Assembly (NCBI GenBank): GCA_900757705.1
Contig: CAAEOW010000005.1
Location: 1-16,039, forward strand
Source: an uncultured Collinsella sp.
GTDB lineage: Bacteria; Actinomycetota; Coriobacteriia; Coriobacteriales; Coriobacteriaceae
Direction: 5' to 3'
DNA: 16,039 bases
Shown here: one piece after another, positions 4,746 through 11,293 of the stretch
Numbering within the stretch: the stretch's first letter is position 1
Layout of the letters: each line of letters opens with the position of its first letter
Made by a program: the position numbers and the translations under genes
The notes under the pieces: model-generated
Databases searched by the model: none
The model's input: only the letters and a program-made list of their open reading frames with translations
Told to the model about the DNA's origin: nothing

Positions 4746-7187
4746 GTGGCAGAGCGTCCGACATACAAGCTCAGGTTTCTCGACCCCAAAAAGCGTTTTC
4801 CATCGATGCCAGAGCAGCCTGCGGGGCGTTCATATGGTGTTGTCTGGAAAGTCTTTGGCGAGGATCCTAAAGAGTCGTGCTACGTCGTCGAATTCGTCGG
4901 CAAAAGCCACATATCGCTCTTGGGCTACGTGAGCGTGTCGGGCAAGGTTTATAAGGTTGACCGCCCTGTTCGGGAAGCACCGTTGCCCGAGGACCCCGAC
5001 ATGGAGCTGGTCCTTCACGAGTCCGATTCCAGTATTGGCGAGATTATGGTGAGGGAGGCCAACGGAGCAATGCGCGCGTGTGCGCGAACTGCCGGCTCTC
5101 CCGAAGGCCCCATGCGCGAGCAGTCCGACCTCGAGACATGGAATTCGACCCGCGCCCTTCCTTACGGCGAGTTTATGGCCTCGATGTTCTTGCGCTACGT
5201 GATATTTGCCAACTCCGAAAGCACTATTGCGAACACGGCGGGCGTCGACGGTCTCGATGCAGACATGCAAAACGTTGTCGACAAGATCAAACTCGTAAAG
5301 TTGCCCGAGCCGGTCGAGGTGTTTTTGGGCTTTGACACGGCGCCGCTCCCCGATGCTATCGAGACGCTGCTTTACCGTGTTGACCATGCCGAGAATCCGA
5401 GCGGTATCGAGCGCTATGCCGCCGCCCTGATGAGCGAGATCGACTTGCCCCGCCTGCGCACCATTGCTGCCAAGTCCGAAATGAGCCTAGCGCGCATCGA
5501 CCGCTCAAAGCTGTTCTATCTCAATTTTGATCGTAGTCTGCTGGATCAGGACGAGATTGACATGATGCTTGCCATCGAGTGCCGTCTCAACCGCCTCTCC
5601 GGCATCCTTGAGCGCATCGGGGCCGGATTGGTCCCGGCGGCATCCTCGCCGAGCCTTGAGGGCTGCGCGCTCTTTGACGCGTGGCATATCGCCAAGACGA
5701 CCAACGATGTTCCCCGACTGCTCGATACGACCTCGAGCGACAACCCGTGGGCCAAACCGGGGACGGTGACTTGTCAGCCGGGCGGTGAGTGGGACGTGCG
5801 CACCCGCTTCGCGCGTATCGTCGAGGCACTCAACGTGGTCACACGGCTCGATTATACCTATCGGGCAAACGTTGCCGAGGGGATTTTGCTCGTTCGGTTT
5901 GGGCGCTCTGTCGTGGATGCTATGCCGCAACGTGAATACGACGCTCAGGATGACGTCTGGCGCGAGCTAGACGTGGACATGCGCGCGACTTGGGCCGCGG
6001 AGCACGACGCGCGCGTGGCGCTTACGCTTGCGGCGGCGTGTTTTGCCGCAGGTGCCTGCATTGCGCGCTGCTATGTTCAGATTGCGGCTCCCGACGGCGA
6101 GCGGGGCGAGCGCGTCATTGCAACATATTCCTTTGGGCGTGCGGCCTATCTGGCCAATTGCGTGCCTGTCGCTAAGGATCTTGAGAGCATGGATATGGAC
6201 GATATGCCGTGCACGCGCATGCTTGAGGCATATGAGTCGGACGCGCCGGATGCGATTGAGCCTGCGGAGGTTCACGCTCGCCCGCGTGACGACCACCGTT
6301 CGCTGCCGCCGGCGTTGCGCGACCTGCTGCTTGCCGATACGGCTGATGAGCTCGAGGTCATGGAGATGGACGATGACCCGTATGTGGCGCGCGTCGTTGA
6401 GTTGCGCGAGCAGGCCAAAGTTGACCGTGCAAATGCGTTTGAGGGTTTCTCCCGTCTTGTTGAGGAGCTGGAGGCTAAGTGCGCCGTTGCCGAGCTTTTG
6501 GCAACGGGTCCGGTTCAGACGCAGTTTTGCGACAACCAGCTGGTGCGTATGGTGCTGCCGGTAATGGAGGAAGATCGCTCGGTGCGCATCCTGCGCGCTC
6601 CCGACGCGCTCTACTTTGCTCAGCACGAGATCTGCAGTTATTACGCCGATCAGGAGGATTTTGAACGGGCATTGCCCGAGGTGCGTCGTCTTTACGATCT
6701 GGCTCGCTCGTCCATGCAATCGCACTTTGCGCTCATCAACGTGTTGGCGCGCCTGGAACGCTTTGACGAGATTATCGAGGTGGCGCGCCACGGCCTGCGC
6801 ATCGCCAGCGACCGTTCCGCAATCGGTTATCTGTTCTATCGCTTGGCGTTTGCCTATTGGAACTGCGACCAGCTCGAGCTCGCGTTGGCGTGCTACCGCC
6901 TCGTGCCGCGCGGCGAGGAGTCGGGTGGCAGCGCGCTGGAGGAAATGCAGGGCCTTATGAATGAGATGGGTGTCAATGAGCCTCCGACGTTTGAGGAGGC
7001 CGTCGAGACCATCCGCAAGGCTGGGCTTGAATTGCCGCCTGTGCCTGCGGTGACCAATCAGCTTGCGGATGCCGCCGTGCAGCTGGTCGATAACGGCTTC
7101 TTTTTCCTAGCGCGCGTCTGCATCTTCCAAATGTGGCGCACCATGGGCAACGATGAGCTCGGCTCCCTCAGTCGCTCGCTGGGGTAG
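4746..7187 (+). CDS. Large hypothetical protein with C-terminal TPR-like repeats, 813 residues
   Basis: An intact 813-residue frame with codon use like the neighbouring genes. I do not recognise the family. It starts with GTG at 4746 preceded by CAGGGTG at a workable distance. An in-frame ATG at 4806 is the alternative start but has no ribosome-binding site. There is no signal peptide or clear membrane helix, so it is probably cytoplasmic. The N-terminal third mixes strands and helices without motifs I can name. Two similar segments at about 479-500 (LESMDMDDMP) and 536-557 (LEVMEMDDDPY) look like an internal repeat. Residues about 620-722 form paired helices of TPR type (YYADQEDFERALPEVRRLY, LARLERFDEIIEVARHGL, AYWNCDQLELALACYRLV), suggesting protein-protein contacts. 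It lies alone between two tRNA loci. No enzymatic motif is visible, so a scaffold or regulatory role is only a guess. Confidence 0.8.
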   Translation: MAERPTYKLRFLDPKKRFPSMPEQPAGRSYGVVWKVFGEDPKESCYVVEFVGKSHISLLGYVSVSGKVYKVDRPVREAPLPEDPDMELVLHESDSSIGEIMVREANGAMRACARTAGSPEGPMREQSDLETWNSTRALPYGEFMASMFLRYVIFANSESTIANTAGVDGLDADMQNVVDKIKLVKLPEPVEVFLGFDTAPLPDAIETLLYRVDHAENPSGIERYAAALMSEIDLPRLRTIAAKSEMSLARIDRSKLFYLNFDRSLLDQDEIDMMLAIECRLNRLSGILERIGAGLVPAASSPSLEGCALFDAWHIAKTTNDVPRLLDTTSSDNPWAKPGTVTCQPGGEWDVRTRFARIVEALNVVTRLDYTYRANVAEGILLVRFGRSVVDAMPQREYDAQDDVWRELDVDMRATWAAEHDARVALTLAAACFAAGACIARCYVQIAAPDGERGERVIATYSFGRAAYLANCVPVAKDLESMDMDDMPCTRMLEAYESDAPDAIEPAEVHARPRDDHRSLPPALRDLLLADTADELEVMEMDDDPYVARVVELREQAKVDRANAFEGFSRLVEELEAKCAVAELLATGPVQTQFCDNQLVRMVLPVMEEDRSVRILRAPDALYFAQHEICSYYADQEDFERALPEVRRLYDLARSSMQSHFALINVLARLERFDEIIEVARHGLRIASDRSAIGYLFYRLAFAYWNCDQLELALACYRLVPRGEESGGSALEEMQGLMNEMGVNEPPTFEEAVETIRKAGLELPPVPAVTNQLADAAVQLVDNGFFFLARVCIFQMWRTMGNDELGSLSRSLG

Positions 7188-7237
7188 GGGCGAAAACTGC
7201 AAGGAGGAAAGGCCGCTAGGCAATTAGAAATTCCCTC

Positions 7238-7266
7238 TTGCTCAACTTCGGCTGTTTGGTTATTAT
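7238..7266 (+). promoter_or_regulatory. tRNA-Ser promoter
   Basis: TTGCTC at 7238-7243, a 17-base spacer and TATTAT at 7261-7266, ending 14 bases before the tRNA. Confidence 0.75.
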
Positions 7267-7280
7267 AGAACGGCTGTTAC

Positions 7281-7371
7281 GGAGAGCTGACCGAGAGGCC
7301 GAAGGTGCTCGCCTGCTAAGCGAGTATGCCCCAAAAGGGCATCTGGGGTTCGAATCCCCAGCTCTCCGCCA
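7281..7371 (+). tRNA. tRNA-Ser (GCT)
   Basis: Complete 91-base class II tRNA with encoded CCA. The acceptor stem is GGAGAGC with GCTCTCC. The anticodon stem is CTCGC with GCGAG around loop CTGCTAA, giving anticodon GCT, which reads AGC and AGU. The long variable arm is TGCCCC/GGGCA around AAAA. The T stem is TGGGG with CCCCA and the T loop TTCGAAT. The discriminator base is G. It has its own promoter and terminator and is followed by a structured element whose ends match this tRNA. Confidence 0.97.
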
Positions 7372-7385
7372 GTATGACTTGAAAG

Positions 7386-7411
7386 AAGGGTCCCATTTGG
7401 GGCCCTTTTTT
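7386..7411 (+). terminator. tRNA-Ser terminator
   Basis: AAGGGTCCC pairs with GGGGCCCTT (one G-T wobble) around an ATTT loop, followed by a run of T's. Confidence 0.9.
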
Positions 7412-7413
7412 GT

Positions 7414-7561
7414 GCGGAGAAAGGAGGCTGGGGATTCGAACCCGAGAGGGCACGGGCGTTAAGCAAACGCGAAAGCGTTTGTAGCCCGTGGGCGAAAAGC
7501 CGCCAGGCTTTGAAGCCGGAGGGCATGCGCAGCATGCCCGGACATCCCCAGCTCTCCGCCA
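7414..7561 (+). repeat. tRNA-Ser-matched structured element
   Basis: The left end is an inverted copy of the tRNA-Ser 3' half: GCGGAGA (7414-7420), a six-base interruption, then a 17-base match, GCTGGGGATTCGAACCC (7427-7443). The right end is a direct copy of the tRNA 3' end from 7544 to CCA at 7561. The two ends could pair over 16 bp. Internal stems are CACGGGC/GCCCGTG (7451-7457 with 7484-7490), CAAACGC/GCGTTTG (7464-7470 with 7475-7481), AAAGCC/GGCTTT (7496-7511) and GGGCATGC/GCATGCCC (7521-7528 with 7532-7539). The order and length match the tRNA-Arg elements (period 190), but the paired bases differ. Confidence 0.85.
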
Positions 7562-7575
7562 GTATGAACTTGAAG

Positions 7576-7600
7576 AAGGGTCCCATTTGGGGCCCTTTTT
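7576..7600 (+). terminator. Duplicated tRNA-Ser terminator
   Basis: The same AAGGGTCCC, ATTT, GGGGCCCTT hairpin and T tail as at 7386-7411, placed after the copied tRNA 3' end. Confidence 0.88.
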
Positions 7601-7612
7601 ATTATCAAGAAT

Positions 7613-7633
7613 GGCGGCTGGGGATTCGAACCC
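7613..7633 (+). repeat. Truncated element: inverted tRNA-Ser T arm
   Basis: GGCGG, then the same 17-base inverted T-arm sequence (7617-7633) as at 7427-7443. It ends abruptly at the terminator of the minus-strand carboxypeptidase gene. Confidence 0.8.
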
Positions 7634-7635
7634 TC

Positions 7636-7668
7636 AAAAAAGGAGGCATCCTTTCGGACGCCTCCTTT
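7636..7668 (-). terminator. Terminator of the D-Ala-D-Ala carboxypeptidase gene
   Basis: AAAGGAGGC (7639-7647) pairs with GCCTCCTTT (7660-7668), with inner TCC/GGA pairs. Read on the minus strand it ends in TTTTTT, 25 bases after the stop codon of the carboxypeptidase gene. Confidence 0.9.
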
Positions 7669-7692
7669 CAGTGGACTTATTATTCTTGCGCT

Positions 7693-9033
7693 CTACACCT
7701 CGGGCGCCTTGGCGACGGTCTCGCTTTCTGCCGTGAGTGGGCGGTTGTCGATGCGACGGCCCAAGCGATCGAGCTTCACGAGCAGCCATTCAATGGGATT
7801 CGGCCCTGCGCCTTCCTCGTCGGCAACCAGGTCCATGACGGCGATCTTGGTGCCATCCTGCTTGAGCGTAACGCTGCCCACCTTGTCGCCCACATGCACC
7901 GTGCCCGAAAGATCGTCGTAGCTAACCTTTTCGGTCACCTCGCCGGCAAGGGAAAACACGGTCGCTTGCGCCGTAGGATCGGCGAGCGTGGCGTCGATCG
8001 TCTTATCCGTCCAGTCGGTTTGGCCAATGCGCGCCATAAGCGGGTTGCCGTTGGCGGTCTTTTCCTGCGTGTTGGCGATTGCGACCGTCACCTTGTGACC
8101 GTAGTACCAATTGGCAAGGGTTGCGGTATCGGTAAAGCGCTGGTCGGTGGTGGTGGAGTTCAAAACGACGGTGTAGATCTCGTCGCCATCGCGGTTGTAG
8201 GCACCCGTAAAGCAATAGCCTGCATCATCGGTGGTGCCGGTCTTGCCACCGATGTTGCCATCTTGGCCTAGCAAATAGTTATGCGTGTCCATGGAATGCG
8301 AATGGTCGGTGCCGTCGGCGCCCGCGACCTCGATCCAGGAATCCTCGCTCGCTACGACCTCGCGGATCGTGTCGTTTTTCATGGCCTCTTGCATCATCAG
8401 CGCTACGTCGTGTGCGGTTGAGTGCATATCGCCAGCCCACTCATCAAAGTCCAGACCATGCGGGTTTTCAAAAAGCGTGCCGGTGCAACCGAGCTTCTTA
8501 GCGCGCTCGTTCATGGCTTTCACAAATGTTGCCTCGGCGTCTTTGGTCTTAGGGTCGATCTTCTTGCCCACATATTCGGCGAGCACGATGGCGGCGTCGT
8601 TGCCCGAGGGAATCATCAGGCCGCGCAGTGCCTGCTCCACGGTGAGCTCGTCGCCTTCGAGTAGGCCGGCTGTTGAATTGCCCACGGTGGCTGCGGCGTT
8701 GCTCACCGTGACCTTCTCGTCCATCTTGCAATTCTCGACGGTTAGGATTGCGGTCATGACCTTGGTGATCGAGGCAATCTTGACCTGCTCATCGGCGCCG
8801 CGGGCATAGTAGACGGTGCCGTCTTTGCCCATGACGAGGGCATTGGTCGCATCGATATCGGGCAGGTTTTCGGCCGTGATGCCGCGCGCATCGGCGGTTT
8901 TGCCGCAAACATTGTCGGTCGTGAGCACTTGGGCGCCGGCGACGGTGGGCGCGCCAGCGGCAAGGGCGATAGCGCAGACAAAGCCGGCGGCAAGCTGGGC
9001 TGAGCGCTTTGCAAAAGAGGTGAGGGACTTCAC
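7693..9033 (-). CDS. Secreted serine-type D-Ala-D-Ala carboxypeptidase (peptidase S11, DacA/PBP5-like)
   Basis: Removes the terminal D-alanine from peptidoglycan pentapeptides outside the membrane. With the GTG start at 9033 the product is 446 residues. Residues 1-34 are a signal peptide (basic KSLTSFAKR, hydrophobic AAGFVCAIALAAGA, cleavage likely after VAGA). The catalytic motifs are SITK at 88-91 (nucleophile S88 and K91), SGN at 143-145 and KTG at 264-266, all in standard order. The C-terminal about 100 residues form a beta-rich extension and end with an amphipathic stretch (IEWLLVKLDRLGRRI) that may bind the membrane as in PBP5. The frame stays open up to an ATG at 9144. A TATACT -10 box lies inside that extra stretch, and the signal peptide argues for the shorter form, although its ribosome-binding site is weak. 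The gene is divergent from the VanR-like regulator. Confidence 0.92.
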   Translation of the reverse strand: MKSLTSFAKRSAQLAAGFVCAIALAAGAPTVAGAQVLTTDNVCGKTADARGITAENLPDIDATNALVMGKDGTVYYARGADEQVKIASITKVMTAILTVENCKMDEKVTVSNAAATVGNSTAGLLEGDELTVEQALRGLMIPSGNDAAIVLAEYVGKKIDPKTKDAEATFVKAMNERAKKLGCTGTLFENPHGLDFDEWAGDMHSTAHDVALMMQEAMKNDTIREVVASEDSWIEVAGADGTDHSHSMDTHNYLLGQDGNIGGKTGTTDDAGYCFTGAYNRDGDEIYTVVLNSTTTDQRFTDTATLANWYYGHKVTVAIANTQEKTANGNPLMARIGQTDWTDKTIDATLADPTAQATVFSLAGEVTEKVSYDDLSGTVHVGDKVGSVTLKQDGTKIAVMDLVADEEGAGPNPIEWLLVKLDRLGRRIDNRPLTAESETVAKAPEV

Positions 9034-9072
9034 GGATTTCGCTTTCGACGGGATGGTCTCTTCTGGAACTAG

Positions 9073-9101
9073 AGTATATCGTTTGCCGGCGTCGGCGATC
9101 A
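9073..9101 (-). promoter_or_regulatory. Candidate carboxypeptidase promoter
   Basis: On the minus strand a consensus-like TATACT (complement of 9073-9078) has a weak TGATCG 17 bases upstream. It would give a leader of about 33 bases before the GTG at 9033 and supports that start over longer ones. Confidence 0.45.
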
Positions 9102-9149
9102 TCGCGTGCGTGCGTGGCCCACATCCGCGCCCGAACGGGCACAAGGGTG

Positions 9150-9165
9150 CTTAAGGCCGACTTAA
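9150..9165 (+). promoter_or_regulatory. Candidate OmpR-family operator (CTTAA direct repeat)
   Basis: CTTAA at 9150-9154 and again at 9161-9165, an 11-base period typical of paired half-sites for OmpR/PhoB-type regulators. It lies between the divergent carboxypeptidase and VanR-like genes. The assignment is inferred from spacing only. Confidence 0.35.
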
Positions 9166-9204
9166 TCACCCACGCTTGTTGTGTGTGGCGTGCGTCGCCT
9201 CGGG

Positions 9205-9210
9205 CATAAT
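9205..9210 (+). promoter_or_regulatory. Candidate -10 box for the VanR/VanS-like operon
   Basis: CATAAT, 20 bases before the ATG at 9231. The only -35-like sequence (TTGTGT at 9179-9184) is 20 bases away, so recognition may need an activator, for example the regulator bound at the nearby CTTAA repeat. Confidence 0.35.
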
Positions 9211-9230
9211 GGAGCGCGAGAGGAGCACGC

Positions 9231-9926
9231 ATGAACGAGCGCATTTTGGTAGTTGATGACGAGAAGGCCATCGCCGACTTGGTTGGTATCTACCTTACAA
9301 AAGAGGGCTTTGATGTCCAGATTGCCTATAGCGGGGCCGATGCTGCCAAGGCAATCCTGGAGCAGGAGTTCGATCTGGCACTGTTGGATGTCATGCTGCC
9401 CGATATCGATGGCTTTGAGCTACTGCGTACGATCCGTTCCAGCCATACCTATCCCGTGATCATGCTGACGGCGCGCGATGCCCAGCAAGACAAGATCGAG
9501 GGCCTTTCGCTTGGCGCGGACGATTACGTGGTTAAGCCGTTCCGTCCGCTGGAGCTCATCGCGCGTGTGCACGCTCAGCTTCGCCGCTACACCAGCTACG
9601 GTAGCCGCTCGCAGGCGGCCGAGTCGCCGACCATCCAGCTCGACGGCCTGGAGATCAACCGCGATGCTCGTTCCGTAACGGTGGACGGTGCACCGGTGCG
9701 CCTCACGCCCATCGAGTATTCCATCTTGCTGTATCTGGTTGAGCATCGCGGCAGCGTGGTAGCCGTGGAGGATCTGTTCCGCGCGGTGTGGAACGAGGAT
9801 TTTATGCCCGGCTCCAACAATACGGTGATGGTGCACATTCGCCACCTGCGCGAAAAGATTGGCGACGACGCTCAAAAGCCGCGCTTTATCAAAAACGTCT
9901 GGGGCGTCGGCTACATAATCGAATAG
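9231..9926 (+). CDS. VanR-like response regulator (OmpR family)
   Basis: DNA-binding response regulator of 231 residues. The receiver domain (about 1-120) has the acidic pair D9/D10, phospho-acceptor D53 (LLDVMLPD), T80 and K102 (VKPFRPLELIARV). The winged-helix domain (about 130-231) ends with the typical NNTVMVHIRHLREKIGDD and VWGVGYIIE. The HTYPVIMLTARD and KPFRPLELIARVHAQLRRY stretches closely resemble VanR proteins of glycopeptide-resistance loci, as I remember them. No vanH, vanA/B-type ligase or vanX gene is present here, so resistance should not be assumed; an envelope-stress or peptidoglycan role is inferred. ATG at 9231 follows GAGAGGA at a good spacing. The kinase gene begins 25 bases after the stop. 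The divergent neighbour is a D-Ala-D-Ala carboxypeptidase and a plausible target. Confidence 0.9.
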   Translation: MNERILVVDDEKAIADLVGIYLTKEGFDVQIAYSGADAAKAILEQEFDLALLDVMLPDIDGFELLRTIRSSHTYPVIMLTARDAQQDKIEGLSLGADDYVVKPFRPLELIARVHAQLRRYTSYGSRSQAAESPTIQLDGLEINRDARSVTVDGAPVRLTPIEYSILLYLVEHRGSVVAVEDLFRAVWNEDFMPGSNNTVMVHIRHLREKIGDDAQKPRFIKNVWGVGYIIE

Positions 9927-9951
9927 CGCCTTTGATGGTGGGGAAGTGGAC

Positions 9952-11190
9952 ATGACAAAAGACGATAGGCAGGCATTCGAGGTGCCCGATCGACTCTTTG
10001 AATACGTGAGGTCGGTCGTCGACAACCGCGCACTTGCAACGGTGCTGCTCTTTTTGCTGAGCCTGCTGCTGATTGGCATCGATAACATCGCTGGAATCTT
10101 GGCGGTGCTGCTTGTCGGCTTTTTGCTGATCGATCGATTTGAAATCGTACGCCGCTGCGTGGTGATTGGCGGTGCCGCGTGGGCCATGACGTTGGCGATT
10201 GGCGCCATGGCACTCGGCGGCATCGAAGGGCCGGTGCTGTTCGATGCCGGCTTTGTATTCAACATGCTTGGCTTTGTGCTGGCGCTTGCCGTGTGCGTGC
10301 TGTTCTTTTGCGGCCGCGCCCTGTACTACCAGGGCTATGAGCAGGGCGAGCAGCATGCCGATTGTGTGCTGGCCGCTCGTATTCAAGATCGCCTGATCGA
10401 TCACCCCGACACCTGGGACAACATCGACGGCGACTTCCTGGAGGTCGAGGGCGCACTCAACCGTGTGCGCGATCGCGAGCGCAAGGTGCAGCAGGCCTTG
10501 CGTGACGAGTCTCATCGCAAGGACGATCTGGTCACGTACTTGGCACATGACCTACGCACCCCGCTTGCCAGTGTGGTGGGCTATCTTTCGCTGCTTCAAG
10601 AGGCTCCTGAGCTGCCGGTTGAGCAACGTGCGCACTTTACGGGCGTGGCGCTCGACAAGGCGCGCCGGCTCGATGCGCTCATCGAAGAGTTCTTCGATAT
10701 CACGCGCTTTGACTTCCACGATATCGTGCTCACGCGCGGCTATGTTGATCTGGGGTTGCTGCTGGCTCAGGTGGCTGACGAGTTCTATCCCATCCTCAAC
10801 GAGCAGCATAAGGAAGCCCAGGTTGATATTCGCGAGGACCTGACGGTGCTCGTGGATGGCGACAAGATGGCCCGCGTGTTCAACAACATCATGAAAAACG
10901 CCGTCGCCTATAGCTATGAGGGCTCGACTATCACGATTGAGGCCAGGCGCCAAGACGATGGCGGCGTGCGCGTGCGCTTTATCAATCAGGGCGATCCTAT
11001 CCCTGCGGCTAAGCTCAAGGTGATCTTTGAGAAGTTCTATCGCCTGGATGCGGCGCGTGCGACCAATCGTGGTGGTGCCGGCCTGGGCCTTGCTATTGCC
11101 AAGGAGATCATCGCGGCACACGGCGGTACCGTTGCATGTGAATCGACGCCCGAACACACGATATTCACCATCGAGCTGCCCGCCGCATAG
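9952..11190 (+). CDS. VanS-like sensor histidine kinase
   Basis: Membrane kinase partner of the upstream regulator, 412 residues from ATG 9952. GTG at 9946 is an in-frame alternative, but GGTGGGG at 9937-9943 is better spaced for the ATG. Four hydrophobic segments at about 27-42, 46-60, 69-89 and 100-120 have only short loops between them, so there is no large external sensor domain. After a linker, the dimerisation box YLAHDLRTPLASVVGYL carries the phosphorylated H199. The catalytic domain has an N box (FNNIMKNAVAYS) and FEKFYRLDAARA, followed by GGAGLGLAIAKEIIAAHGG. The DHp and catalytic regions closely follow VanS sequences as recalled; the membrane part looks unlike the two-helix VanS layout. 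The ligand is unknown, and sensing within the membrane is inferred. Confidence 0.9.
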   Translation: MTKDDRQAFEVPDRLFEYVRSVVDNRALATVLLFLLSLLLIGIDNIAGILAVLLVGFLLIDRFEIVRRCVVIGGAAWAMTLAIGAMALGGIEGPVLFDAGFVFNMLGFVLALAVCVLFFCGRALYYQGYEQGEQHADCVLAARIQDRLIDHPDTWDNIDGDFLEVEGALNRVRDRERKVQQALRDESHRKDDLVTYLAHDLRTPLASVVGYLSLLQEAPELPVEQRAHFTGVALDKARRLDALIEEFFDITRFDFHDIVLTRGYVDLGLLLAQVADEFYPILNEQHKEAQVDIREDLTVLVDGDKMARVFNNIMKNAVAYSYEGSTITIEARRQDDGGVRVRFINQGDPIPAAKLKVIFEKFYRLDAARATNRGGAGLGLAIAKEIIAAHGGTVACESTPEHTIFTIELPAA

Positions 11191-11211
11191 CCAGTGTGCC
11201 CTTACAAACAC

Positions 11212-11238
11212 TTGACAATGTGCTCACGTGCGTATGAG
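11212..11238 (+). promoter_or_regulatory. Candidate pstB promoter
   Basis: Perfect TTGACA at 11212-11217 and TATGAG at 11233-11238. The 15-base spacer is short, so activity may depend on an activator. No terminator was found between the kinase stop at 11190 and this site, so read-through from the VanR/VanS-like operon is also possible. Confidence 0.4.
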
Positions 11239-11251
11239 CCGCGATTCCTAC

Positions 11252-11279
11252 TATCGATACTGCTGAATTGATATCGATA
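11252..11279 (+). promoter_or_regulatory. Paired TATCGATA palindromes before pstB
   Basis: Two identical 8-base palindromes, TATCGATA at 11252-11259 and 11272-11279, are 20 bases apart (about two helical turns), and the second abuts the pstB ribosome-binding site. This could be an operator for a dimeric regulator. The placement would suit repression. Inference only. Confidence 0.35.
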
Positions 11280-11293
11280 TGGAGGTGTGCGGT

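Noticed and set aside
3598..7371. Integrated prophage or ICE bounded by tRNA att sites
   Set aside because: The tRNA-end duplications are only 190 bases apart, no integrase or phage gene lies between them, and the Arg and Ser ends differ. A recombination-site role for the small elements is kept as a hypothesis only.
7238..7736. Plus- and minus-strand frames across tRNA-Ser and its element
   Set aside because: They overlap the tRNA, two terminators and the structured repeat, and have no start signals.
9034..9144. Longer carboxypeptidase starting at ATG 9144
   Set aside because: It would put 37 residues of non-signal sequence before a clear signal peptide and would contain the likely -10 box.
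9231..11190. Glycopeptide resistance locus
   Set aside because: Only the regulator pair resembles van genes. No ligase, dehydrogenase or dipeptidase gene is in the window.
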